A stretch of 64,000 nucleotides of DNA from Polycyclovorans algicola TG408 (GCF_000711245.1 NZ_JOMH01000001.1:186001-250000), one strand, 5' to 3'. Shown: positions 25,427-34,823, numbered from the stretch's first letter. A program made the numbers and translations. The notes: generated by a model from the letters alone, not told the origin.

Positions 25427-27464
25427 AGCGCGCCACCCTGAAGCCCAGATCATCACGCTCGGCACGGCCGAAGTCGCGCCAGGCGAGCCGCAGTTCGGTG
25501 ATGCGGCCGTGCTTGTAGCTGGACCCGCGAATCACCCGGTCACCGCCCTGGTCGGCGCCAAACGGGTCGACCTGCGTTTGCTGGCTGACCACCAGCGCGC
25601 CGTCGTAGCGGTCATGTGTCCATTCGCTGACATTGCCGCCCATGTCGAACAGGCCCAGGCGGCTGACGGCATAATGACCGACCGGTGCGCTGGCGGCATA
25701 GCCGTCATTGAAGCCGGCCATCCAGTCGTTGACCAGCGCCTTGGCCGACTCGTCGGCAAAATTGCCGCTTCCCGCCGGCGGCGGCATCGCCCCGCCCCAT
25801 GGATAGCGCAGTGGCGTCGACAGGCCGGCGTGGCGCGCCGCCCATTCCCATTCAGCCTCACTGGGCAAACGGTAGCCGGTGCCGACCGGGGTGATCAGCT
25901 CGCCGTCGTTGGTGTACGCCGGTTCCAGGCCCTGCTGTTTGCTGAGCCAGTTGCAATAGCGCGCCGCCTGCACCCAACTCACGCGCACCGCCGGCTGCTG
26001 TTCGTTGTCCAGCGTTTCGCGCCCGGTGATGCCCGACACATGGCTGCTCAGGTACTTGCGGAACTGGGCGTTGGTCACCTCAGTGGCCGACAGGTAGTAA
26101 TAACGCGTGAGCTTCACCGGACGCTGGCCTTCGTTGGCCTGCCGCCCCTGGTCATTGCGCGGCGTGCCAAGTAAGAACTCGCCCGGCGGGACCCGTTTCA
26201 GCGTATGGCCGTTGGCGGCCGACACGGTTGCGGGGATTGCCGCCAACCGCGCTTCGGCCTCGGTCAGCAACTTGATGCTGACCCGCTGCTCGCCATCGGC
26301 GCGCGGTCTGAACTGGCTGTCCTGGGTCACGTACCCGGCCTTGCGCACCTGCAACTTGTGGGCGCGTGCCGGCAGACGCAGACGGCCGGCGCTGACGTCG
26401 GTGGGCTTGCCGTCAATCAAGACCTCGGCGTCGGCCGGGCGAATGTCGAAGCGCACGTCACCCAGAATGGGCGTCAGCGCGAAGCGCACCGACTCACGGC
26501 CATCGGGTTTCACGGTGACGCTTTGCCGGGCGCTGCTGTGGCCGTCGAGACTGGCGCGTAACTCGTGGGCGCGGTCGGGTGCGAGCGTGAGCGTGAGCGG
26601 CGTGTTGCCCCGGAACGTACCACCGACGCTGACCGCCGCACCGGCGGGCGCGCTGGTCACCTGCACCTCGCCATCCGCCGGCGCCAGGGTGATGGGCGGC
26701 ACGGTCTGCGGCACGTCGGACGCCACCACCAGCGTGCCCGACCACGGTTTGAACCCCGGTGCGCTGACCATCACCTGCCGCTCACCCGCACCCATCTCGA
26801 CCGTGGCCGGCGTGGTGCCCTCGGCCTTGCCGTCGACCTCGATGGTTGCCCCCTCCGGCATGCTGCTGAGGCTCACCGGCGCCCACGCTGGCGTTAGCGC
26901 CACCTCGACCAACAGCTCGTCACCGCCGCCGGTGACCTCGATCTTCTGCGTGTGGTCTTCGTGCCGCGCGGCGGTCACTTTGAGTTCGTAAGTGCCCTTT
27001 TCGACCTCGATGAACGCGACCGGCAAGGTCGCGACCGGCTCGCCGTCGAGGGCCACGTCGGCCGCCTCGGGTGTGCTGCGCACCACCAACCGACCGGGCA
27101 ACAGTTTCATCTCGAAGGCGTGGGTCTGGCTGGCGTCAGTGCCAACCGTGAAGGTCTCATCAAGATCGTGGTAGCGCGCCTTTTGGGCCTGCACGCGGTA
27201 GTCGCCGGGGCGCATCAGATACCGCTCGCCCCAACGGATCACCAGACCGCCGGACACCTCGACTTCTTCCGGTAGCGGCTCAACCGTCACCGTCACCGCG
27301 CGGGCAGTGAACAGGAACAGCATCGCGAGTGTGAACAACAGCAGCGCCACACCGATGGCGGTGTAAACCCAGGTCAGCCGCGAGATCGGCCCGCGTGGCG
27401 GACGGGCGCCGGGCTGAGGCGGCTGATAGGCCTGTGGCTGGATGACGGTTTCCGGCGGACTCAC
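25416..27464 (-). CDS. Membrane-anchored PEGA-repeat protein with formylglycine-generating-enzyme (SUMF1) fold lacking catalytic Cys
   Basis: 682 residues, GTG start overlapping the upstream stop by 4 bp (GTGA). Pro-rich cytoplasmic stretch, one membrane helix (WVYTAIGVALLLFTLAMLFLF, ~32-52), then about four PEGA repeats (~95-400; for example SMPEGATIEVDGKAEGTTPA and SAPAGAAVSVGGTFRGNTPL). From ~425 an FGE/SUMF1 domain follows: GEFLLGTPRNDQ, SATEVTNAQFRKYL, YRLPSEAEWEWAAR, LGLFDMGGNVSEW, RVIRGSSY. In true FGEs two cysteines follow RGGSY; here the segment is KHGRITELRLAWRD with none, so sulfatase activation is unlikely. More likely a binding or scaffold domain in the periplasm. Confidence 0.88.
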   Translation of the reverse strand: MSPPETVIQPQAYQPPQPGARPPRGPISRLTWVYTAIGVALLLFTLAMLFLFTARAVTVTVEPLPEEVEVSGGLVIRWGERYLMRPGDYRVQAQKARYHDLDETFTVGTDASQTHAFEMKLLPGRLVVRSTPEAADVALDGEPVATLPVAFIEVEKGTYELKVTAARHEDHTQKIEVTGGGDELLVEVALTPAWAPVSLSSMPEGATIEVDGKAEGTTPATVEMGAGERQVMVSAPGFKPWSGTLVVASDVPQTVPPITLAPADGEVQVTSAPAGAAVSVGGTFRGNTPLTLTLAPDRAHELRASLDGHSSARQSVTVKPDGRESVRFALTPILGDVRFDIRPADAEVLIDGKPTDVSAGRLRLPARAHKLQVRKAGYVTQDSQFRPRADGEQRVSIKLLTEAEARLAAIPATVSAANGHTLKRVPPGEFLLGTPRNDQGRQANEGQRPVKLTRYYYLSATEVTNAQFRKYLSSHVSGITGRETLDNEQQPAVRVSWVQAARYCNWLSKQQGLEPAYTNDGELITPVGTGYRLPSEAEWEWAARHAGLSTPLRYPWGGAMPPPAGSGNFADESAKALVNDWMAGFNDGYAASAPVGHYAVSRLGLFDMGGNVSEWTHDRYDGALVVSQQTQVDPFGADQGGDRVIRGSSYKHGRITELRLAWRDFGRAERDDLGFRVARYAE

Positions 27465-29032
27465 AGCGCTTCCTCGGCTCTGATGGCAACGGTCACGGGT
27501 TGACCGGGGGACACTTCAAACTCGACCCGCGCGTCGCGATACCCGGGCCGCACACCCACCGCAATGTAGCGCCCCGGCAGCAACTGCAACTGTTTGTCGG
27601 CGAACCGGCCCTGGTCACCGACCCGGTAGATGGTCACCTCGGTGGTCTGGTCCGAGGTCAACCGCACGGTGACCGGCGTGCGCGCCGCCTGCAGGTGGGT
27701 TTGCAGTTCACTGATCTGGCGCCGCAGCTGGGGCCCGGCCGGGCTGATGGCCCGTGCGGTGGCCAGTGCCCGCTCGGCATCGGCCTGCACGGCAGGCGCG
27801 TAAAGCCGCGAGGGCGGGTTGATGAGACCGCTGAGCTGGGCGTCCAGCGCCGCGCGCGGCTGCGCGGCCCGCAAGCCGTCCTGCGCCTCGGCGCGATTGG
27901 CGTCTTCGCTCAGCACCGCCTGGTAGTGCTTGACGGCGTCGGCCCAGCGCTCTGACGCAGCCGCATCGCCCGCCTGCTGCATCAGCCCGACAATACGCTG
28001 CTCGCGGCGCGCGGCCGCCAGACGTGTCTGCGCAGCGCGCACTGCGGCATCACCGGGCCGAATGGCTTCGGCACGCGCCAAAGCGGCGGCCGCAGCATCA
28101 AAGCGTCCCGCATCGAGTGCCCCCAATGCCTCGCCCATCACCTGCTGAAATCTCGCCTTGGCCTGCACGCCGCTGACCCTTGCCAAGCCCTCTCGGGCAC
28201 GCTGCATCTCGTTGTCTTTGGCCAGCGCGTCGCGAAAAGCGCGTTCGGCCGTCGCAAGGTCACCGCCCTGCTCGGCCGCATCGGCGGCACGAATCAGCGT
28301 CATGACCTCTGGCAAGGTCACCAGCCGCGCCGCCACGGCCTTGACCGATTCAGCCTCGGCATCGATGGCGCTCGCCAAAGCCACCGCTTCCCCTGCCGCC
28401 TCGGCATCCCCCGCCTGCAGCGCGGTGTCGGCGGCGTTCAGGGCTTGGCGCAGAACCTCGGGCACGCGCTCCTGCAGGGCGGCAAAGGCGTCGTCGGTGG
28501 CGGTGTACTGCTCGGCGGCGACGATGAAGTTTCGTTCGCGCATTTGCGCTTCGGCACCTTCGCGCTGCGCCTGCGCGGCGGCAAATGCGTCGGCCGCCCA
28601 GCGATCAACCGCCTGCGCCTGAAGCGCGGCCATCCGCTCGGCGACCGATTCAGCGAGATCCTGCGCCCGGGCACGCGCCTGCAGGGCCACCGGGTTGTCC
28701 CACGGCGCCGGCGTTGCCGACACCGGCGGGGTCGAAGACTCATTTTCCGAGCTTGCGGCGGGCGCACCGTCGGCGGTGTCCGCGGCCGCCGTCGATTCGA
28801 CCGGCGGGCGGTTCAGCCACTGCAGCCCCGCCATCAATCCGAGACCGCCGACCGCCAGCACCAGCGCCGCGATCAGCACGGTGCGCGCTGAAACACCCGG
28901 GGCTTCTTGCGAGGTCTGTGGGGTCGGCGCCGCCGATGACGACGATGCGGGCGCCGGCGCACCCACCGGCTGCACCGCCACCGGCCGTATCGGGGTGAAA
29001 CCCGGTTCGTCGTCCTCGGGCGGTAACGCCAC
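27461..29032 (-). CDS. Membrane-anchored TPR-like/coiled-coil protein with C-terminal PEGA-like domain
   Basis: 523 residues from the GTG at 29032, eight bases after the stop of the preceding lipoprotein gene; the longer open frame overlaps that gene and looks spurious. Cytoplasmic Pro/Ser-rich start, membrane helix VLIAALVLAVGGLGLMAGLQW (~50-72), then Ala-rich helical repeats through ~430. These include TPR-like units such as GDLATAERAFRDALAKDNE and ERWADAVKHYQAVLSEDANR. The C-terminal ~80 residues are beta-rich and PEGA-like (LQLLPGRYIAVGVRPGYRDA). Together with the next gene it probably forms a periplasmic scaffold. Function unknown. Confidence 0.8.
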   Translation of the reverse strand: MALPPEDDEPGFTPIRPVAVQPVGAPAPASSSSAAPTPQTSQEAPGVSARTVLIAALVLAVGGLGLMAGLQWLNRPPVESTAAADTADGAPAASSENESSTPPVSATPAPWDNPVALQARARAQDLAESVAERMAALQAQAVDRWAADAFAAAQAQREGAEAQMRERNFIVAAEQYTATDDAFAALQERVPEVLRQALNAADTALQAGDAEAAGEAVALASAIDAEAESVKAVAARLVTLPEVMTLIRAADAAEQGGDLATAERAFRDALAKDNEMQRAREGLARVSGVQAKARFQQVMGEALGALDAGRFDAAAAALARAEAIRPGDAAVRAAQTRLAAARREQRIVGLMQQAGDAAASERWADAVKHYQAVLSEDANRAEAQDGLRAAQPRAALDAQLSGLINPPSRLYAPAVQADAERALATARAISPAGPQLRRQISELQTHLQAARTPVTVRLTSDQTTEVTIYRVGDQGRFADKQLQLLPGRYIAVGVRPGYRDARVEFEVSPGQPVTVAIRAEEAL

Positions 29033-29040
29033 TGCGCGGA

Positions 29041-30240
29041 CTACAGCTCGCCGCGTTCGGCGGCGACCATCTGTGCCAGCAACGCCTGCCACTGACGGTA
29101 CTGCTCTTCGGCCGAGCCGGTGAGCATGATGGTTTTGCCGTCGAGTTCAACGGTTTGCGGCTCGACTTCCGAGGCCAGCGAGGCATTGAGCTCGCGCAAC
29201 GACTCCTCGTGCAGCTTGCGCTCCTGCCCTTTGCCGATGCCCGACTGCACCGCGAAGATGCCGCCGATGACCGCCGCCTGGCCGATGGTCGACTGGGCCT
29301 GGTTGTCGGCCGTCGCCACCGCTGCAATCCCGCCGAGTACCGCTGCGGCGCCGAGAATTTTGCGCGTCCATTCGGCGCCCTTCAGCTCGCGCAGAATCAT
29401 CGCCTCACGGTAGGTCGCCTCGCGCCACTCCTGGTAGGGGCGGCCGATGTTCTGCCGGTAGTTACCGTAGTGGGCGTCTAGCGTGTCGACCAGCAGTTCC
29501 TCACGTTCGCGAATCTTCTCGACGCGCGCCAGCACCGGATCGTTGGACGGCGGCAGGCGGTTGACGGTGACCCGGCCGCGCCGATCCGTTTCGACATATT
29601 CCGAAAATCGGTCGGGCGCCAGCTGCGCGGCGAAGCGCATGTCGGCGGCGCGGCGCACGGCGACCAGCTCGGCCGTACTCATCTTGCTGCGCTCGGCGAG
29701 CAAGTCGTTGGCGATGCGGTTGTAGATGTCCTGAAACGGATCGGTACCCGCCGGCAGCTTTTCGGTGTAGGCGTACTCAGCCGCGGTTTCTTCGTAAGTC
29801 TTTTCGAGCCAGACCCGGCCGGTGGCGTCTTCGGCGGTGACGGCCAACTTCAGCAGCTCACCATCGGAGCCGAGAATGGTGCCACGCACGGTCACGTCGG
29901 CCGTGTTGACCGGCGCCGGCACCACGCGCACCGCACCCCAGAAGCCCGTGTTCTGCACCGTATCGCGCAGCACGTGCGGCAGATACTTGGCCTCGGCCTC
30001 GCGTACTTCGGGGATGACGTTGGCCTCTTCCTGCTCCTTGATGGTGTCGGGAATACCCGGGTCGAAGGTGAGAATCGCCATTTGCAGCAATGCCTCGGAC
30101 GGCACCTCGGCCTGCGCGTACTGGGCCTGGGTGCTGCCGACCTTCTTGACCTGCTGCGACACGCAGCCGCTGGCCACGCTGGCCATCAGCAAGGCCTGGA
30201 GCAGGGGTGCAGCGCGCGTGAAAAGGTGGGATCGAGGCAT
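29041..30240 (-). CDS. Predicted lipoprotein, 399 residues
   Basis: Starts at an ATG overlapping the previous stop by one base (TAATG). The signal sequence ends in lipobox VASGC (Cys 26). Mature part: SEALLQMAILTFDPGIP and a GFWGAVRVVP segment followed by DVTVRGTILGSDGELLKLAV. That layout is seen in envelope lipoproteins that present a beta-sandwich. The C-terminal half is helical, with a glycine-rich hydrophobic hairpin near ~290-320 (ILGAAAVLGGIAAVATAD, AAVIGGIFAVQSGIG) able to touch membrane. No enzyme motif. Family not recognised with confidence. Confidence 0.78.
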   Translation of the reverse strand: MPRSHLFTRAAPLLQALLMASVASGCVSQQVKKVGSTQAQYAQAEVPSEALLQMAILTFDPGIPDTIKEQEEANVIPEVREAEAKYLPHVLRDTVQNTGFWGAVRVVPAPVNTADVTVRGTILGSDGELLKLAVTAEDATGRVWLEKTYEETAAEYAYTEKLPAGTDPFQDIYNRIANDLLAERSKMSTAELVAVRRAADMRFAAQLAPDRFSEYVETDRRGRVTVNRLPPSNDPVLARVEKIREREELLVDTLDAHYGNYRQNIGRPYQEWREATYREAMILRELKGAEWTRKILGAAAVLGGIAAVATADNQAQSTIGQAAVIGGIFAVQSGIGKGQERKLHEESLRELNASLASEVEPQTVELDGKTIMLTGSAEEQYRQWQALLAQMVAAERGEL

Positions 30241-30989
30241 TACAGACTCCGTTTGTACTCGCGATATTCATCCCAGAGCCGCTCACGCAGTTCGGGATCG
30301 GTCTCGCGTTCAGCCGCTTCACGCAGTTGCCGGGCCACGATGTCGTCGTCGCGACCGTCGCCAACATCGGGCGGCGTCGGGCCGGCCCGATTGCCGGGGC
30401 TGGCCGGGCCGCCGCGAGGATCGCCGTCGACCGGGTCGCTGTCGTCGCCGAAGCCGCCGCCGGAGGGCGGCGGCGGCGGCGGTGCGCCGCGTCCGCCATC
30501 GCCGTCCTCTTCATCGCCCCCGCCGCCGGCCGCTTCACGCGCGGCCCGGTCGGCGGCAGCCGCTTCACGCTGTTCCTGCTGTGCCATCTGCTCCCGCGCC
30601 AGGCGTTCGTCGAAGACGCCGAGCGATTCACCGAAGGCCTGGTCTATGGCGTCCATCTGTTCTTGCGCGGTCTGCCCGGTGGTCGGCGATGACGGCGACG
30701 TTGCGCCGGCCTGACTTTCCGATTCCTTAACCGAACCCGTGGGCGGTGGCGGTTCGCTCGATTCGCCAGCCGGGGGAGGGGGCTGTGTGTCGGGCTCGGC
30801 AGACTTGTCTTCGCCCGCAGGCGGCGGTGGCTGCCCGGCTGGCGGGGGCGTGGGCTGTGGCGGCTGGGGCGGGCTTGGCGGAGTCACGACGCAGGCGCTC
30901 ATGAGCATCAACATCGCGGTGGTCAGCACAGCCCACCCGCGCCGTGTCAGGGTGGATGCCAACGTCGCCGGGTCGTGATGGGTGTGCAT
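30240..30989 (-). CDS. Proline-rich acidic lipoprotein
   Basis: 249 residues from the ATG at 30989, which has GAGG six bases upstream; an ATG at 31001 overlapping the previous stop lacks a ribosome site. Lipobox LMSAC (Cys 33). The mature chain opens with a long Pro-rich linker (repeated PPPPAGE blocks), then a helical segment (QMDAIDQAFGESLGVFDERL), a Gly/Asp/Pro-rich low-complexity stretch and a C-terminal helix ELRERLWDEYREYKRSL. Such extended linkers can span the periplasm from an anchored lipid end, as in TonB-type proteins. No known domain. Confidence 0.75.
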   Translation of the reverse strand: MHTHHDPATLASTLTRRGWAVLTTAMLMLMSACVVTPPSPPQPPQPTPPPAGQPPPPAGEDKSAEPDTQPPPPAGESSEPPPPTGSVKESESQAGATSPSSPTTGQTAQEQMDAIDQAFGESLGVFDERLAREQMAQQEQREAAAADRAAREAAGGGGDEEDGDGGRGAPPPPPPSGGGFGDDSDPVDGDPRGGPASPGNRAGPTPPDVGDGRDDDIVARQLREAAERETDPELRERLWDEYREYKRSL

Positions 30990-31000
30990 CTGCAGCCTCA

Positions 31001-32344
31001 TTATTGGGTGGGAACGAAGCGGTCAAAGATGACCGTATCCTCGCGCGTCGCGGCACGGCCGTCGACCACGGCAGGCCGCCATGTCGCACGACGCGCCGCC
31101 GACTGCCAGGCACGTGCGCGGGCCACGCCCACCGGATGGCGCTCGGGAGACACCTGCGCCTCGGTGATGCGCATCACGTCACCCCGCAGGTTGATGCGGA
31201 TGCCGAGCCGCAACCAGCCGCCCGCAGACTCATCAACCATGGCGCGCGGCGTGCCGGTCGGCCACGCCAACGCCTCGGGCCGCCGCACCCGGGCGGTGGC
31301 CGTGTGCACATCAAGCTGTTCGGCCACATCGAACATCGCCAACGCCGCCTGGGTGTTGCCGACCAACCACCAGACGTTGCCAGCGTCGACCAGTGCATGG
31401 GCACGCGCGTCGGCCGACATGTCGACATCCAGGGAGGTGATGAGCTTGTAGGCCTCGCGCAGTGCCCGGGCGTCCCAGCGACTTTCGCCGGCGATGGCGA
31501 CCAGCGCATTGGCGTGTGAGTCGGCAATCAGCAGCGGCACGAGCGCCGGATCGTCCGCATCCAGCTTCTGTTGCAGCGCGAAGCGTAATTCTGTGATGGG
31601 GCGGGCCAGCGCCGCGAAGGCGGTGCTGTTGCGCAGCGTCGTCATCAACTCTGGCAACGATTCGAGCAAGCCTGGGGCGGCGTCGTCGGCCAGCATCTGC
31701 CGCTGCAGCAGCGCCAGCTGGCGACGCATCAACAACGTCACCTGCTCTTCGGCGGCGGCCCCGTCGGCCAGCGCGGACAGGGCCTGCAGGTAGACCATCT
31801 GTCCGGGGTCGTGCAGCCCGTGGCGCATGCGGTGCAGGTGCAGGGCGCTGGTCAAAGATTCTTCGGCCGAAAGCGCCTCGCCACGCCGTAACGCGGCAAA
31901 GCCTTCCCCAGCCCGCGCGGGCAGCAGGTGCGGGGAATACAGCCCGCCGACTGCAGCTGCGTACTCGGCCACCGAGGCAAAGCGTCGCCGAGCCTGCGGG
32001 TCACCGGCGCGGTCGAGCACGATGGCGGCGGCCAGTTGGGCGTCAAGGCGGGCTTCGGCCGGGGCGTCACGCAAACCCTTGGCATGGGCGGTGACCAGGC
32101 GCTGCGCTTCATCGAGATCGCCGCGCGTTACCGCCGCCTCAATCGCCAAAATCTGCGGGTGCACATCCGGGCGGACCAGACACGCCGGCCACTCCAGCGG
32201 GGGCAAGTCGGTGACCACGGGCACGCTAAGCGTCGCATCATCGTCTAGCGCCGCAGCCGGTGACAGCAGCCCCACCGCGAGCAGCATGAAGGCGATGCCG
32301 TGCCGACACCGCCTAGCCGATTCGAGAAACCTTGCCCGTGACAC
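31001..32344 (-). CDS. Secreted TPR-like protein with C-terminal TonB_C-like domain
   Basis: 447 residues from the GTG at 32344, chosen because a strong AGGAGGA lies just upstream. Signal sequence GIAFMLLAVGLLSPAAA. The body is helical repeats (GDLDEAQRLVTAHAKGLRD, LVDAGNVWWLVGNTQAAL). The last ~80 residues read like the TonB C-terminal domain: GWLRLGIRINLRGDVMRITEAQ, then an Arg/Ala helix, then ATWRPAVVDGRAA and a final beta strand, matching the family pattern of a strand, a helix and a WxPAxxDGxP turn. TonB_C domains dock outer-membrane partners. The next gene starts 11 bp after its stop codon. Confidence 0.7.
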   Translation of the reverse strand: MSRARFLESARRCRHGIAFMLLAVGLLSPAAALDDDATLSVPVVTDLPPLEWPACLVRPDVHPQILAIEAAVTRGDLDEAQRLVTAHAKGLRDAPAEARLDAQLAAAIVLDRAGDPQARRRFASVAEYAAAVGGLYSPHLLPARAGEGFAALRRGEALSAEESLTSALHLHRMRHGLHDPGQMVYLQALSALADGAAAEEQVTLLMRRQLALLQRQMLADDAAPGLLESLPELMTTLRNSTAFAALARPITELRFALQQKLDADDPALVPLLIADSHANALVAIAGESRWDARALREAYKLITSLDVDMSADARAHALVDAGNVWWLVGNTQAALAMFDVAEQLDVHTATARVRRPEALAWPTGTPRAMVDESAGGWLRLGIRINLRGDVMRITEAQVSPERHPVGVARARAWQSAARRATWRPAVVDGRAATREDTVIFDRFVPTQ

Positions 32345-32438
32345 GCCGTCCTCCTCTGGTGCACCCACGGCAGCCTTTACGCAGCCACCCCTCAGACCGA
32401 TGCACCGGGCGGTGGTTGCAGTCACCCAGCAGCATCGC

Positions 32439-34823
32439 TCATTCGGGGTCGGCGCGGCGGGTGGCGTATGCGGCGACGAAGCGCGGTCGCACCAGGGCGA
32501 TCAGCGTCGGCAGTACGACCAGCGCAGCGATCATGTTGATCAACATGATGCAAAGAATCAGCAGGCCCATGTCGGCGACGAAACGCAGCCCCGACAGCAG
32601 ATAAACCGGGAGAATGCCGATGGTCATGATGCTGGCGGTGAAGGCAATGGCCTTGCCGGTGGTGTGTATCGACTCGTGGATGGCAGCGGCCCAGTCGTCC
32701 GGACGCTTGCCCACCTCTTCACACATGCGTGACAGCAGGTAGATGCCGTAGTCGATGCCGACGCCGAGTCCGATGGCAGCAATGATGGTCGAATGAATGT
32801 CGAGGCCGACGCCTAGCCCGTGCATCAAGGCCACCATGGTGTAGTGCGCCAAGTTCACCGGCACCAGCAGTATCAGTCCCGCCACCACCGAGCGATAGGC
32901 GAATGAGAACAGCAGCAGAATGAAGATGTTGAGGGCGCCGACCACCAGTGGGTGATAGCGCTCGATGACCTCATTCATCGACTGCTGCAGGGCGATGGTG
33001 CCGGTGCCCAGCCGCACACGGAAAGCGTCGTGCTCGACGCCCACGGTTTCGACCGCTTCGCGCGCCGCCTTCAGAGCGGCATCGACGGTGGCCTGCGTGT
33101 TGTCGGGGTACCAGAACGACACGGTGGCGTGCTGCAGGTCTTCCGAGACGATATTGCTGTACGACGCCGCCGAGGTGCCCATCAGCGCGCCCATCGTCGC
33201 CGCGCTGACGGCCCCAGCGCGCGGGTCCAGCGGCCCCCAGCCGGGATGCCCGCCGCTGAACAGCCGGCTGACCTCCTGCAGATAGTTGGCGAACGACAGC
33301 GTCGCCACGGGCGGGAAGTCGCTCTCAAGCATCAGCCGCTGCAGTTCGAGCATGGTCATCACCGTCTCGACCTTTTGCGCGTTCCAGTCGGGGTCTTCCA
33401 CATCGCGCGCTTCGAGGACGATCTCCAGCGTGTTGGTGCCGGGAAAGTGATCGTTGATGGCCCGCACCGCCTGGTTGAACTCCGAGTCAGGCCAGAGCAA
33501 CTGCGTGCCTTGCACCGGGTTGCCAATCTTGATTTGCCCGGCAAAGTAGAACGCCACCGCCGCCCACACTGCCAGCACCACGGCCGTCACGCGCATCGCG
33601 CCCGGCGCCGAACATTTGGCAAAGCCGTTGAGCACAAACGCCAAAGCGCGATGCAAGGGCGTGTGGCCGCTGCGATTGACCAGGTCGTCGACATTGCCAG
33701 GCACCGGCAACGACGCCAGCAGCAGCGGCACCAGCAGCACCCCGGCGGGGATCAGCCACACCGCCCACATGCCGCAGAAGATGGCGTGATCGACCATCGC
33801 CGGAATCGGCGCGGCAATCACCACGACGATGCCCAATACGTCGGTGACAATGCTGAGAATCGACGGCCGCGCCATCAACTGCAAAGTGCGCCGCGCCGCC
33901 GCCGGGCGGTCGCCCAATTCGGCATACACCTCGAAATAGCGCTCACTGAATTGCACGCTGTGCGAGAACGAGCGGGCGATGAGCAGCAAGGGCACGACCA
34001 TCAACAGCGGCTCAATGGTGATACCCAGCCAGCCCACCAGGCCAATCGCCCACACGGCTGCAACGGTGCTGGTGATGACCGGCGTGAGCACGCCCACGCC
34101 GTTGCGCAGGTAGGCGATCAACGCCAGCAACAACATCAGCAAGGTCAGGCCAAAGACCATGAACATCTCGCCCTGGTAGCGATAAACCCAGCCGGTGAGC
34201 ACCGGCTGGCCGGCCAGATAGACCTCGTGATCGTCGTCGCGCGCCGCTTCGACCAACGCCTGCACGTACTCGAACGACTCGCCGTAATCGAGGCGCTGCT
34301 CGATGAAGGTGGCCATGATCAGGGTCGCCTTGCCGTCTTCCGAAATCAGAAAGGTGCGGGTGTTGGCCGAGGTGTTTACCCGGCGCCGGAACTCGGCCAT
34401 CTCGGCCTCGGTGCGCGGCGGGTGATCGTCCATCAGCGGCCGCATGTCGACGCCGTTGGCCGTGGCCTCCGAGAAGCGTGCTTTCTCGGTACTGATCGAC
34501 AACACCTGAGCGTGATCGACGGCCGGCGCAAGGTCGATGTCGCGGGTGAACTTCCACACCTTCGCCAGCGTTTCGGGGTTGTAAATGTCACCGTCGGTGC
34601 GCTTGATCATCACCGCCATGGTCAGCGGGCTGCCGAAATTCGGATGGTCCTTGAACACCTGAACAAACGGATCATTGGACGGCAACAGGTCGGAAAACAC
34701 CGTGCCGATGTTGACCCGTGGAATGCCTGCCGCAAAGGCCAAGGTGATCAGCGCAAACGCGGTCAGCGAGGCTTTCCGATGGTCCAGCAACCACAGCGCG
34801 AAGCGCATTCCGATTTTATTCAT
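32439..34823 (-). CDS. RND-superfamily (MMPL/HAE3-type) transporter
   Basis: 794 residues, about 12 membrane helices in the duplicated RND layout: one helix, a ~180-residue periplasmic domain, five helices (MFMVFGLTLLMLLLALIAYL, VWAIGLVGWLGITIEPLLMV), then the same again. The C-terminal half has GLGVGIDYGIYLLSRMCEE in the fourth-helix region, whose Asp is typical of proton relays. HAE3/MMPL members move lipids, hopanoids or hydrophobic molecules across the envelope. First gene of the minus-strand operon, 94 bp upstream of the TonB_C-like gene; divergent from apaH. Cargo unknown. Confidence 0.9.
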   Translation of the reverse strand: MNKIGMRFALWLLDHRKASLTAFALITLAFAAGIPRVNIGTVFSDLLPSNDPFVQVFKDHPNFGSPLTMAVMIKRTDGDIYNPETLAKVWKFTRDIDLAPAVDHAQVLSISTEKARFSEATANGVDMRPLMDDHPPRTEAEMAEFRRRVNTSANTRTFLISEDGKATLIMATFIEQRLDYGESFEYVQALVEAARDDDHEVYLAGQPVLTGWVYRYQGEMFMVFGLTLLMLLLALIAYLRNGVGVLTPVITSTVAAVWAIGLVGWLGITIEPLLMVVPLLLIARSFSHSVQFSERYFEVYAELGDRPAAARRTLQLMARPSILSIVTDVLGIVVVIAAPIPAMVDHAIFCGMWAVWLIPAGVLLVPLLLASLPVPGNVDDLVNRSGHTPLHRALAFVLNGFAKCSAPGAMRVTAVVLAVWAAVAFYFAGQIKIGNPVQGTQLLWPDSEFNQAVRAINDHFPGTNTLEIVLEARDVEDPDWNAQKVETVMTMLELQRLMLESDFPPVATLSFANYLQEVSRLFSGGHPGWGPLDPRAGAVSAATMGALMGTSAASYSNIVSEDLQHATVSFWYPDNTQATVDAALKAAREAVETVGVEHDAFRVRLGTGTIALQQSMNEVIERYHPLVVGALNIFILLLFSFAYRSVVAGLILLVPVNLAHYTMVALMHGLGVGLDIHSTIIAAIGLGVGIDYGIYLLSRMCEEVGKRPDDWAAAIHESIHTTGKAIAFTASIMTIGILPVYLLSGLRFVADMGLLILCIMLINMIAALVVLPTLIALVRPRFVAAYATRRADPE

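Noticed and set aside
25416..27464. Functional sulfatase-activating enzyme
   Set aside because: The active-site cysteines are missing and no sulfatase is nearby.
19726..34823. Defence island of the Zorya type (MotA-like channel present)
   Set aside because: No ZorB with an OmpA-like domain, no helicase or nuclease; the partners are lipoproteins, VWA, PEGA and RND proteins.
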